Shown here: positions 52,444 to 61,403 of the stretch, in pieces | Layout of the letters: each line of letters begins with the position of its first letter | Numbering within the stretch: the first letter of the stretch is position 1 | From: an uncultured Clostridia bacterium | GTDB taxonomy: Bacteria > Bacillota > Clostridia > Peptostreptococcales > Anaerovoracaceae | Length of the DNA stretch: 64,000 bases | Direction of reading: 5' to 3' | Assembly (NCBI GenBank): GCA_938046095.1 | Contig: CALIXS010000024.1 | Coordinates: 1 to 64,000, forward strand | Notes under the pieces: generated by a model | Databases searched by the model: none | What the model saw: the letters and a program-made list of their open reading frames with translations, nothing else | What the model was told of the DNA's origin: nothing | Position numbers and translations under genes: made by a program

Positions 52444-53580
52444 ATGCAATTCAGAGATCTGAAAAAACAGTATCGCGTATTGAAAGCAGATATTGATGCT
52501 GCGATGCAGAGGGTGGCTGAAAACTGCAATTTTATAAGCGGAGGTGAGGTCGCGGAGCTCGAAAGGCAGCTTGCGGAGTATGTAGGAGCGAAGTACTGCA
52601 TCTCCTGCGCAAATGGAACCGATGCACTCTCGATAGCAATGATGGTATGGGATATAGGCTCCGGCGATGCCGTGTTCGTGCCCGACTTTACGTTTTTTTC
52701 GTCGGGTGAGATAGTTTCGCACTGCGGCGCCGTACCCATATTTGTAGATGTATGTGAGGAGACCTTCAATATTGACCCGGACAAGCTCGAGTCGGCGATC
52801 ATCAATGCGAGGCAGGAGGGCAAATACGAACTTAAGGCAGTTGTAGCCGTTGATCTGTTCGGACTTCCGGCCGATATGCCGAAAATCAGGACTATATGCG
52901 ATAAATATGGGCTTTTGCTGCTTGAGGACGGTGCGCAGGGTTTCGGCGGTCGTATAGGTGATAAGACGGCGTGCAGCTTCGGCGATATGTCGACGACGTC
53001 ATTTTTTCCTGCCAAGCCGCTCGGCTGTTACGGAGACGGCGGAGCTTTGTTTACGGACAACAGCGAGTGGGCGCAGGCGGCGATGTCGATCAGAGTCCAC
53101 GGCAAGGGCGAGATGAAATACGACAATGTCAGGATAGGCCTGAATTCAAGGCTTGACACAATACAGGCAGCGATACTTAAGGTCAAGTTCAGAGCGTTTA
53201 CTGAGTATGAGCTTACAGATGTCAACAAAGCGTCCGAGATGTACGACAAAGCATTCGACGGCTGCGACAGCATGCTTGCAAGGCCTGTTGTTCCCGAGGG
53301 TTTCTATTCAAGCCGGGCTCAGTATACGCTGAGGCTTAAGGACAGGGAAACACGTGACGGACTTCAGGCGGCGCTTAAGGGCGACGGTATTCCGACGATG
53401 GTGTACTATCCTAAGCCGATGCACAGGCAGCTTGCGTTCGGAATCGCCGGAGATACCGACAACGACCTTTCGGTGACGAATAAGCTCTGCGATACGGTAC
53501 TTTCGCTTCCGATGCATCCTTATCTTACCCGAGAGGATGCGGATATCGTGGCGGCGGCTGTCATAAGGTACCTCAGGTAG
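52444..53580 (+). CDS. wbpE: UDP-3-keto-GlcNAcA aminotransferase, WbpE type
   Basis: A 378-residue DegT/DnrJ-family PLP aminotransferase with strong WbpE/WlbC character: RDLKKQYRVLKADIDAAMQRV, GAKYCISCANGTDALSIAMM, DGAQGFGG, the lysine in TSFFPAKPLGCYGDGGA, then NSRLDTIQAAIL and SLPMHPYLT. It should add an amino group at C3 of the keto-uronic acid made by the WbpA/WbpB homologues, which lie some 17-20 kb away. The ATG at 52444 has GAGGTG before it; a GTG three codons upstream overlaps that site. Confidence 0.9.
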   Translation: MQFRDLKKQYRVLKADIDAAMQRVAENCNFISGGEVAELERQLAEYVGAKYCISCANGTDALSIAMMVWDIGSGDAVFVPDFTFFSSGEIVSHCGAVPIFVDVCEETFNIDPDKLESAIINARQEGKYELKAVVAVDLFGLPADMPKIRTICDKYGLLLLEDGAQGFGGRIGDKTACSFGDMSTTSFFPAKPLGCYGDGGALFTDNSEWAQAAMSIRVHGKGEMKYDNVRIGLNSRLDTIQAAILKVKFRAFTEYELTDVNKASEMYDKAFDGCDSMLARPVVPEGFYSSRAQYTLRLKDRETRDGLQAALKGDGIPTMVYYPKPMHRQLAFGIAGDTDNDLSVTNKLCDTVLSLPMHPYLTREDADIVAAAVIRYLR

Positions 53581-53750
53581 TACGGACTCAGACAGCCCGG
53601 ACTCGGACAGGCAGTGTCGGAGTGCCCGGATTCAACCCGAGTGACGGCAATGCTTTTACCGTAAGAGTGTGCGCGGCTTTTTCAGGCTGTAAGGGAATTA
53701 TTCCCGTACGCCCTCCCCCGAAGCATCAGTAAACGGAGTTTTTCAGGCAA

Positions 53751-55280
53751 ATGCGAATCGATCAATCCGCGAAGAACGTAAAGACAGCATGGATGCTTCA
53801 GCTGGTACATATCATGTGCCAGTTTTTTTCCCGTACGGTGATAATACAGATCATGTCGCTTGACTATGCCGGGCTTTCGGGTCTGTTCAGCAATATACTG
53901 ACTATGCTTTCTCTGGCGGAGCTCGGCGTAGGTGAGGCCATTATTTTCAGCCTCTACGGTCCGATTGCGCGCACGGAAACGGATACGATAAAATCGATAA
54001 TGACCTTCTACCAAAAGGTATACCGATTCGTCGGAGCGTTTATATTTGCAGCGGGTGTTGCCGTTACGCCGTTTATCTACTCTTTGATAAAGGATCCGCC
54101 GGATATTCCGCATCTCAGATTCATATATGTTCTGTATGTTATCAATTCGGCCATGTCGTACTTTTTCTCATACAAGGCGTCCTATGTCACGGCTACGCAA
54201 AACAATTACATCGTCGTCAGAAACAACGGGATATTTGAAATTGCGAGGGTGGCCTGTCAGGCAGCCGTTCTTTTAGTATTCAGAAGCTATGTCGGGTTCA
54301 TGATCACAGGTATAGCTTTCGTGCTGCTGCAGAACATATCGATAACTGTGATAGCAGACCGCATGTTCCCGTATCTTAGGGAACGCGGTGACAGAATACC
54401 GGGCGGGATATTCGAAGAGATAAAGAAAAACACGGCGGCGATGGTCTTTCATAAGATCGGGACGATCGTCGTTTTTGCGACAGACAATCTGATAATATCA
54501 AAGATGATAGGTCTCGGCGCCGTGGCGATATACACAAATTACACGCTCATAACGAGTGCCGTAACCGTTTTTATCGCCAAGTTTTTCAATGCGATAGCGG
54601 CAAGCGTCGGCAATCTTGCCGTTGAGGAGAGTATCGAAAAGCAGGAAAGCGCATTCAAACGTATATTCTTTATAAACTTCTGGCTTTACACTTTTTCATG
54701 CACATGCCTGTTAGTGCTTCTAAACCCTTTTATAGGTTATATCTGGCTTCGCAGGGAGTCGCTGCTTTTCAGTACGCAGATTGTTCTCATCATCGTAGTG
54801 AAAACGTATTTTACAGGGATGAGAAGCGCCGCTCAGACGTTCAAAAACGCGAAAGGCCTTTATTGGTACAACAGATATATGCCTATATACGAGTCGCTGA
54901 TCAATCTCGTGGTTTCGATAGCTCTTGCGATACCGTTCGGCGTCGCCGGGGTGCTCATAGGGACGATAGTCAGCACCGTGACGACATGCGCGTGGATAGA
55001 GCCTCATGTGCTGTACAAGTACGGATTCAAAAAAAGCGCATCGTGGTATTACAGGCAGTATATCGGGTATTTATGTATTTTTGCCGTGGTAATGGCTGTG
55101 ACGTACGGTGCGGCTTCGATTGCGGGCGGCAAAGGTATATCGGCCTTCGTGATCAGATTTCTGATAAGCATCGTTGTACCGAATGTCATGCTGCTCGCCA
55201 TATACGGAAGATCGGATAATTTCAGGTTCATGAAGAATATTCTCGTGAAACGCATGCTCCGCCGCGGCGGCAGAGGTTAA
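53751..55280 (+). CDS. Polysaccharide transport protein / flippase (Wzx-like)
   Basis: A 509-residue membrane protein with about 14 hydrophobic helices, of the RfbX-like MATE/MVF group. Begins with the pattern TAWMLQLVHIMCQFFSRTVIIQIM and has GLSGLFSNILTMLSLAELGVGEAI, common in Firmicutes translocases in teichoic acid or capsule loci. It would move a lipid-linked oligosaccharide across the membrane. The 170 bp before it hold short GC-rich inverted pieces but no clear promoter. Confidence 0.88.
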   Translation: MRIDQSAKNVKTAWMLQLVHIMCQFFSRTVIIQIMSLDYAGLSGLFSNILTMLSLAELGVGEAIIFSLYGPIARTETDTIKSIMTFYQKVYRFVGAFIFAAGVAVTPFIYSLIKDPPDIPHLRFIYVLYVINSAMSYFFSYKASYVTATQNNYIVVRNNGIFEIARVACQAAVLLVFRSYVGFMITGIAFVLLQNISITVIADRMFPYLRERGDRIPGGIFEEIKKNTAAMVFHKIGTIVVFATDNLIISKMIGLGAVAIYTNYTLITSAVTVFIAKFFNAIAASVGNLAVEESIEKQESAFKRIFFINFWLYTFSCTCLLVLLNPFIGYIWLRRESLLFSTQIVLIIVVKTYFTGMRSAAQTFKNAKGLYWYNRYMPIYESLINLVVSIALAIPFGVAGVLIGTIVSTVTTCAWIEPHVLYKYGFKKSASWYYRQYIGYLCIFAVVMAVTYGAASIAGGKGISAFVIRFLISIVVPNVMLLAIYGRSDNFRFMKNILVKRMLRRGGRG

Positions 55281-55331
55281 GGCTGTAAGGGGAAAAGAGC
55301 GGATCCGAGAGCGGCAGAGGTTAAGACCGCA

Positions 55332-55360
55332 TTGCGCGGCATTGAGGTTATTGATATAAT
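55332..55360 (+). promoter_or_regulatory. Extended -10 promoter before the first TagF-like gene
   Basis: TATAAT (55355-55360) with TG one base upstream; -35 candidate TTGCGC (55332-55337) at 17 bp. It is 30 bp before the start codon. Confidence 0.65.
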
Positions 55361-55390
55361 ATAAGCACGATTTTATGCAAAGGACGGTAA

Positions 55391-56521
55391 ATGGGAAGAA
55401 AGCTCAGAAAAGTCCTCGGACTTATATATTTCTTCATATATGACAGAGCCGTACAGGTATTTATGCCTTTGCGGGATCAGGCGGTTTTTCTTACGGAGGC
55501 GCACGGCAGACTGAACGGTAATCTGAAAGCCGTCTGTGATGCTGTATGTACCGAACGCCGATGCATCGTACATGTCAAGGCTGACAGACGTGAGAGGCTG
55601 CAGTTCAGGGAATTCGTATCCGTGTGCCGTGACATGGCATCATCAAAATATATATTGCTCGACGACTATTACGGTCTCACCTCGGCAATCAAAGTGAGAA
55701 AGGGACAAAAGCTCATACAGCTTTGGCATGGCGCGGGTGCGTACAAAAAGTTCGGATATTCAAGAGTGTCCTCGGGCAATATCGGAAGAGTTCACTCCGG
55801 CTACAGAAAATACACGGGAGCCGCCGTCACGGCCGACAGCATCAGGTGGTGCTTTGCGGAGGCGTTCGGAATAGACGAGGATAAGGTGGCCGCCGTAGGA
55901 AACCCTAAAACGGATATTTTCTTCGACGCGGAAAGAACGGCTGAGGCGAAAGAACGAGTATACTCCGCGTATCCGCAGCTCGGGGGGAAAAAGGTCGTTT
56001 TGTTCGCTCCGACGTACATGGGCAACAGGGTTGAGGATGCGTATTACGATTTTGATGCAATGCATCCGTCGGAGATAGCAAAAGATCTCGGCGACAAGTA
56101 TGCCATAGCGCTGAGATGGCATCCGGCACTCAGTGAAAACATAAAAAAAGGCGTCGTTTTGCCGCCTGAGGAACCGGGTCTTACGGACGTTTCCGATTAT
56201 CCCGAGATGAACGAGCTTATGGCAGCGGCTGATATTCTCGTGACTGATTACTCCTCCGTAATCTTCGATTGGTATCTTACGGGCAGACCTGTAGTATATT
56301 TTCTGTGCGATCACGGAAGGTATGAGGACGAAAGAGGCACATATTTTCCGCTCGACACGTACGTTTACGGTGCGGTCGCCGAGGATTACCGGAGCCTTAT
56401 ACGGGCAATCGGGTCGGGTGACGTTCAGGAGAAGAAGCGCCGGGCATTCGGAGACAGATTTATGAGTGCATGTGACGGAAATTCGACACGTAAAACGGTA
56501 GATTGGATATTCGGCAGGTAA
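55391..56521 (+). CDS. CDP-alditol glycero-/ribitol-phosphotransferase (TagB/TagF family)
   Basis: A 376-residue peripheral membrane enzyme of the PF04464 family. LIQLWHGAGAYKKFGYSR carries the catalytic His; GNPKTD, LFAPTYMG, LRWHP and the DILVTDYSSVIFDW stretch (second catalytic region) are all present. These enzymes transfer glycerol- or ribitol-phosphate from the CDP-alcohol to a growing wall polymer. TarI and TarJ downstream suggest CDP-ribitol as donor. AAGGA is before the ATG. Confidence 0.9.
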   Translation: MGRKLRKVLGLIYFFIYDRAVQVFMPLRDQAVFLTEAHGRLNGNLKAVCDAVCTERRCIVHVKADRRERLQFREFVSVCRDMASSKYILLDDYYGLTSAIKVRKGQKLIQLWHGAGAYKKFGYSRVSSGNIGRVHSGYRKYTGAAVTADSIRWCFAEAFGIDEDKVAAVGNPKTDIFFDAERTAEAKERVYSAYPQLGGKKVVLFAPTYMGNRVEDAYYDFDAMHPSEIAKDLGDKYAIALRWHPALSENIKKGVVLPPEEPGLTDVSDYPEMNELMAAADILVTDYSSVIFDWYLTGRPVVYFLCDHGRYEDERGTYFPLDTYVYGAVAEDYRSLIRAIGSGDVQEKKRRAFGDRFMSACDGNSTRKTVDWIFGR

Positions 56522-56533
56522 CAGGAGGCAATC

Positions 56534-57901
56534 ATGTCCACAGCTTTGCAGAACAAAAATGGCAGATTTGATATTGCGGCGAAAATACTCGTCTTCGCAT
56601 ATTCGTTTTTATTTATAATGTACAATACACTGCTCGGCGGAGTTCTCGAGGTGTGGGAGGAACGCTTTGAGTGTGTTGTCGGCGCAGGACTTGTCGTGAT
56701 AACGATAATAAAATTTTCGGCACTGGCGGTCGCTGAAAAAAAACGCTGGCTCACGGCGCAGAGTCTTGTTTTTTTGTATTTTGCAGTCAGGCTCCTGTGC
56801 CTGATCGGCAACGGATTTGATTACAGCACGATAAGGAGCATATTCTTCGAGGGCGTTTACCTCCTGGCGCTGACGGTACTTACAGTGGACGGAAGCTTTG
56901 TGAAACGCGCGGTATGCCCTCTTATCGCAGTCATCAACCTGATATTTAACGCCCTCAACGTTCTGTTCTGGTTTTATATGGAGCATATTGCCGAGGCTAC
57001 ACCGCTTTACGTATGGCTTCAGAATAATACTTTTTACGCCAAACACGGCGCGACGTTCAGCACCATGTACGTAAACCCGAATACGTTCGGCATCATGACG
57101 GCATTTTCGATTATAATTGTAATATGCCTTTGCAGGCGCGGGATGTCATCAGCGGCAAAGGCGGGAACAGCAGTATACATGGCTTTTTCATTTATGTGCC
57201 TGATGCTCTCGCAGTGCCGAAGCGCTCAAGCGGGTCTTATCGCGGCGCTTGCCGCGATGCTGATTACGGTTGTGATAAAGCCGCTTACCCCGAAGAACAC
57301 AGTTACCGGTTTTCTTATACTTTCGATATTCCTCACGGGCGCTATGACAGGGTTTATCCATTCGAATCTTGATACCGGAATAGAATCGGAGTACGGAGTG
57401 AACAGATACAGTGCCGACGAGCGCGCTCTTGACAATATCACGACGGTAAGATACACGATATGGAAGGACGGGTATGTCGCGTCGCATGACTACAGGTGGT
57501 TGGGAAGCGGAAGCCAGAAAACCGAACTCGCATCCCGAAACGAAACAAAAAAAGAGGCGTTCGAGGCTGCCGGAGGGGATGCGGCCGAGTACGAGCCGAC
57601 CAAGCTTTCTACGCATAACGGGTATATCGGGATGATGTATGTGACGGGAATTTTGGGTTTTGTAGCCTTTATGGCCGTTTTGTTCGTCAGAATCAGAAAA
57701 AGCAGGGCATTTGATACGGGGCTTTGGTATATGCCTTTAGTATTCATACTGACGGTCAACCATTTTGAATGCATGATGATAATAAGCAAATTCTTTACAT
57801 GTCTCTTTATGTTCCTTATCCTTACCGTAGACAGTACGCGGGAGAACATAGGCGATAAGGCTATGGGTAATTATCTGTCCGGTCTTAAGGGCTGGTATTA
57901 G
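56534..57901 (+). CDS. O-antigen ligase / polymerase-like membrane protein
   Basis: A 455-residue membrane protein with about ten helices and a large extracellular loop (about 280-360) between late helices, typical of Wzy polymerases and O-antigen ligase-like proteins. MYVNPNTFGI and LSQCRSAQAGLIAALAAM in the middle fit the O-antigen ligase (PF04932) family. It would polymerise or attach repeat units outside the membrane. AGGAGG precedes the ATG. Sequence alone does not separate polymerase from ligase. Confidence 0.82.
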   Translation: MSTALQNKNGRFDIAAKILVFAYSFLFIMYNTLLGGVLEVWEERFECVVGAGLVVITIIKFSALAVAEKKRWLTAQSLVFLYFAVRLLCLIGNGFDYSTIRSIFFEGVYLLALTVLTVDGSFVKRAVCPLIAVINLIFNALNVLFWFYMEHIAEATPLYVWLQNNTFYAKHGATFSTMYVNPNTFGIMTAFSIIIVICLCRRGMSSAAKAGTAVYMAFSFMCLMLSQCRSAQAGLIAALAAMLITVVIKPLTPKNTVTGFLILSIFLTGAMTGFIHSNLDTGIESEYGVNRYSADERALDNITTVRYTIWKDGYVASHDYRWLGSGSQKTELASRNETKKEAFEAAGGDAAEYEPTKLSTHNGYIGMMYVTGILGFVAFMAVLFVRIRKSRAFDTGLWYMPLVFILTVNHFECMMIISKFFTCLFMFLILTVDSTRENIGDKAMGNYLSGLKGWY

Positions 57902-57913
57902 ACAGGAGGTAAA

Positions 57914-58639
57914 ATGACTGACAGCAATATTTACGGAGTCATACTTGCCGGAGGCGCAGGCTCGAGAATGGGAGATCCGACGCTCCCGAAGCAGTATATG
58001 AATATAGGCGGGATGCCGATCATAGTCCATACAATACAGAAAATGTGCATGTATGCCGGTTTTTCGCGCATAGTAATAGCATGCCCGAAGCAGTGGATAG
58101 AGCATACGAGAGGCCTTGCATCAAAGTATATGAACGGGGATGACCGCATCGAGGTGATCGGGGGCGGCGGCGTGAGAAATGAAACGATCATGAACGCGAT
58201 AGCTCATATCGAAAAGGAGTACGGCCTTGACAACGATACTATTATCGTAACGCACGATGCCGTAAGACCGTTTGTGACGTACAGGATAATAGATGACAAT
58301 GTAAGAGCCGCACGTGCAAAAGGAGCCTGCGATACAGTTATACCCGCCACCGATACTATCGTCGAAAGTGTCGGCGGAGAGCTGATTTCCGCAATCCCCG
58401 ACAGATCTGTTCTGTATCAGGGGCAGACGCCTCAGAGCTTCAGAGCAAAGGAGCTTAAGGAGCTTTACGGTGAGCTCACGGAGGGCGAGAAGGCGATACT
58501 TACGGATGCCGCCAAGATATTTGTCCTAAAGGGCAAAGACGTCGGACTCGTCAAGGGAGAAACCTTCAATATTAAAATAACGTATCCGTACGATATAGCC
58601 ATAGCAGAGGCGCTGTTAAAGGGAGACGTCAAATGCTGA
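57914..58639 (+). CDS. tarI: D-ribitol-5-phosphate cytidylyltransferase TarI
   Basis: A 241-residue IspD-family nucleotidyltransferase. GVILAGGAGSRMGDPTLPKQYMNIGG is the CTP-binding signature; the variant with MGDPTLPKQY is typical of TarI. THDAVRPFV and LYQGQTPQSF follow. It makes CDP-ribitol from ribitol 5-phosphate and CTP. Directly followed (7-bp overlap) by its partner TarJ, which argues against IspD. Confidence 0.93.
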   Translation: MTDSNIYGVILAGGAGSRMGDPTLPKQYMNIGGMPIIVHTIQKMCMYAGFSRIVIACPKQWIEHTRGLASKYMNGDDRIEVIGGGGVRNETIMNAIAHIEKEYGLDNDTIIVTHDAVRPFVTYRIIDDNVRAARAKGACDTVIPATDTIVESVGGELISAIPDRSVLYQGQTPQSFRAKELKELYGELTEGEKAILTDAAKIFVLKGKDVGLVKGETFNIKITYPYDIAIAEALLKGDVKC

Positions 58640-59658
58640 ACGTCGTTTACAGGCTGACAAGACCGAGAAAATTCGAGGTGAAGTTTACCGAGTGCGATGC
58701 TTCCTGTGCAAATCCGGTTATAAGACCTCTCGCTTTGAGTATATGCAATGCGGATCAACGATATTACCGGGGAAAGAGGCCGCCCGAGATACTTGCCGCA
58801 AAGCTTCCCATGGCTCTGATACACGAGGCATGCGGCACAGTCGTATATGCCGGCGGGAGTTCATTTACCCCGGGGAGTACGGTAGTGATGATACCGAATA
58901 CGCCGTGCGATACCGATCCATATATAGCCGAAAATTATCTGCGTTCGAGCAGATTCAGGGCGAGCGGGTTTGACGGCTTTATGCAGGATCTGATTTCCAT
59001 GCCCGAGGACAGAATTGTCGCGGCACCTGCGGGTATCGATACGGATATACTCGCGTTTACGGAATTCGTATCTGTCGGATACCACGCGGTAACGAGGATG
59101 ACAGTCATGAGCCACGGCAGGCGCGAAAGGATAGGGATATGGGGTGACGGCAATCTCGCCTTTGTAGTCGCGCTGATAGTGAAACATATGCTGCCGGAAA
59201 CAAAAATAGTTATATTCGGTGTGAACGAGGATAAACTCGACAAGTTCACCTTCGCAGACGAAACGTATCTGACGACCGGCGTGCCGGCCGATGTGACCTT
59301 TGATCATGCCTTCGAATGTGTCGGAGGGGAAGGCTCACCGAAGGCTATAAACCGGATAATAGATCTCATAAAGCCGGAGGGAACGATCTCGATATTGGGT
59401 GTATCCGAAAACCCCGTGCCGATCAACACGCGGATGATTCTCGAAAAGGGTCTCAGAATGTTCGGCTCCAGCCGAAGCGGAAGAGAGGATTTTGACGGCG
59501 TGATGAGACTTTACCGTGAGCATCCGGAGGTGCCGGATTTTCTTTCGTCCATCGTAGGTGACGTCGTCGATGTCAGGTCGTGCGATGATATGGTAAAAGC
59601 CTTTGAACTCGATATCAGAAAATATCACGGAAAAACGATAATGCATTGGAATGTATAA
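58633..59658 (+). CDS. tarJ: Ribulose-5-phosphate reductase TarJ
   Basis: A 341-residue zinc-type alcohol-dehydrogenase-like enzyme that reduces ribulose 5-phosphate to ribitol 5-phosphate with NADPH. ALSICNADQRYYRGKRP (Cys ligand and family pattern), HEACGTVV in the catalytic domain and the coenzyme-domain start IGIWGDGNLAFVVALI are visible. It overlaps tarI, giving the usual TarIJ pair for CDP-ribitol. Confidence 0.92.
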   Translation: MLNVVYRLTRPRKFEVKFTECDASCANPVIRPLALSICNADQRYYRGKRPPEILAAKLPMALIHEACGTVVYAGGSSFTPGSTVVMIPNTPCDTDPYIAENYLRSSRFRASGFDGFMQDLISMPEDRIVAAPAGIDTDILAFTEFVSVGYHAVTRMTVMSHGRRERIGIWGDGNLAFVVALIVKHMLPETKIVIFGVNEDKLDKFTFADETYLTTGVPADVTFDHAFECVGGEGSPKAINRIIDLIKPEGTISILGVSENPVPINTRMILEKGLRMFGSSRSGREDFDGVMRLYREHPEVPDFLSSIVGDVVDVRSCDDMVKAFELDIRKYHGKTIMHWNV

Positions 59659-59669
59659 GAGGATAACCG

Positions 59670-61403
59670 GTGAATCGGAAAGTAACGGTCGTCGTACCGA
59701 TATACAACGTAGAAAAATACATCGGAAAAATGCTCGATTCGCTTACAGCTCAGGATTATGAGAACTTTGAGGCGCTGCTCATAGACGACGGAAGCACAGA
59801 CGGCTCGGCGCGGGTCGCGGCCGAATACTGCCGCAGGGATGACAGACTCAGGCTTATATCGAAGAAAAACGGCGGCGTGGCTTCAGCCCGAAACATGGGG
59901 ATCGACGAGGCGACAGGCGATTTTATAGTGTTTTGGGATCCTGATGACTATGTGCCTCCCAAGGCTCTCCGAAAAATGTATTCTGCATCCGTAAGGAATG
60001 ATGCGGACATGACAGTCGGGATAATGCAGGAGGAATCACTCGGAGAAACGTCGCTTTACATGCATTCAGTCAAGCTGGCCGCAAAAAAAGAAATATCTGC
60101 GTCCGATTCACATTTTCTGGGTGCATGGTCGGTATGCAACAAAATGTTCAGGATGTCCTTCCTGAGGCGGCACGCACTCAGATTCGAGAATATCAAATAT
60201 GCCGAGGACGGCGTATTTACCTTTACGGTGCTGAATCGCGCGCGCAGGATCACGGGCTGCAGCACGATAGCGTACAGGTATATCAGGAGGCCTTTTTGGG
60301 AGGCGCCGTCCGCAACGCAGAAAATAAGCAGGGAGTATCTTTCCGAGCTTCTTACGGCTCATATGAGGATACTTCAGGAAGCATCAAAACTCGCAGCACT
60401 AACCTTCGGCACCGATGAAAAAAAAATAAACAATTACCTCGAGCCTCTTTATGTCAGACTTATTGAGCATGAGATGCTTGGCGGTTATTTCAGGAGGATA
60501 TGGAAGGAGCAGGGCGATATGCTCCCGCTCCTTAACGCATACATAAAGAAATACGAAAAGCATATATCGAACCGCAGCATAAAAGCGCTGCGAAGCCGTG
60601 AAAAGGATATATATGCGGGCGGCGATCTGATATCAAAAGAGGATATGGCGGCAAATCCGCTCGTTTCCGTGATTCTGACAGAAAACCTCACACCCGGACA
60701 GGCACACATGACGGCAGCAAGTCTTTACAGCGGCACTTTTCCGCGTTTTGAACTTCTCATGCCGAAAACTCTGAGGACGGGAAACGAAGATGTGACCTGT
60801 TACGAAAACGTCAGAATACTCGAGTGCGCACCTGGAAGAGGTGCGGCATACAAAAAAAAAGCGGTATGCGCGGCAAAATCGGATATGGTAATGATAATCG
60901 AAGAGCCTGTGATTTTTACGGGGAACACGCTCAGGCGCATGTGGAATGTGCTCTCATCGGGAAGTTTTGATTTTGTTTCCGTTAATGTGAAGCATCTCGG
61001 GGAGGACGGTATATACCCGATCGGCATTGCGGAAGCCTGTTTCGGGCAGGGGCGCTTCGTCGGCAGAGAAAGAGGCGTGATAAACAGGCTCGATCCGATG
61101 ATGTCGAACAAGCTTATACAGAAAAGCGCGATTGCGGAAAAATCCGCTTTTTTCAGCGATGATGCAGGTGATGATTCGCAGATGCTTTATGCTCTTTGTT
61201 CGTTCCGTAAGCTTCGCCGTGATCCTGTGCTTACTGCGATGACGGAGGACGAGCTGAAAAAAAACGTCAGGGGCAGCGTATCACCGTTCGGGATCGCCGT
61301 AAGAAGACGGATCAATTCGGGGCTTGACGCAGTGCGCAAAGCGGCGGGCAGGATTATAACAAGGGAAGATATAAACAGGTTAAAGAGGCTGTTCAGGATA
61401 TGA
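59670..61403 (+). CDS. GT2 glycosyltransferase with degenerate second GT2 domain
   Basis: A 577-residue protein. The first domain (about 1-230) is an intact GT2 fold: VVVPIYNVEKYIGKMLDSL, LIDDGSTDGS and the metal-binding WDPDDY. A helical linker follows (about 230-325). From about 330 the sequence again resembles the start of a GT2 domain (VSVILTENLTPGQAHMTAASL) but lacks a clear DDGS or DxD, so it is probably inactive. Between tarJ and a TagF-like gene it may glycosylate the ribitol-phosphate polymer, as TarS or TarP do. Start GTG; ATGA overlap at the end. Confidence 0.82.
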   Translation: MNRKVTVVVPIYNVEKYIGKMLDSLTAQDYENFEALLIDDGSTDGSARVAAEYCRRDDRLRLISKKNGGVASARNMGIDEATGDFIVFWDPDDYVPPKALRKMYSASVRNDADMTVGIMQEESLGETSLYMHSVKLAAKKEISASDSHFLGAWSVCNKMFRMSFLRRHALRFENIKYAEDGVFTFTVLNRARRITGCSTIAYRYIRRPFWEAPSATQKISREYLSELLTAHMRILQEASKLAALTFGTDEKKINNYLEPLYVRLIEHEMLGGYFRRIWKEQGDMLPLLNAYIKKYEKHISNRSIKALRSREKDIYAGGDLISKEDMAANPLVSVILTENLTPGQAHMTAASLYSGTFPRFELLMPKTLRTGNEDVTCYENVRILECAPGRGAAYKKKAVCAAKSDMVMIIEEPVIFTGNTLRRMWNVLSSGSFDFVSVNVKHLGEDGIYPIGIAEACFGQGRFVGRERGVINRLDPMMSNKLIQKSAIAEKSAFFSDDAGDDSQMLYALCSFRKLRRDPVLTAMTEDELKKNVRGSVSPFGIAVRRRINSGLDAVRKAAGRIITREDINRLKRLFRI

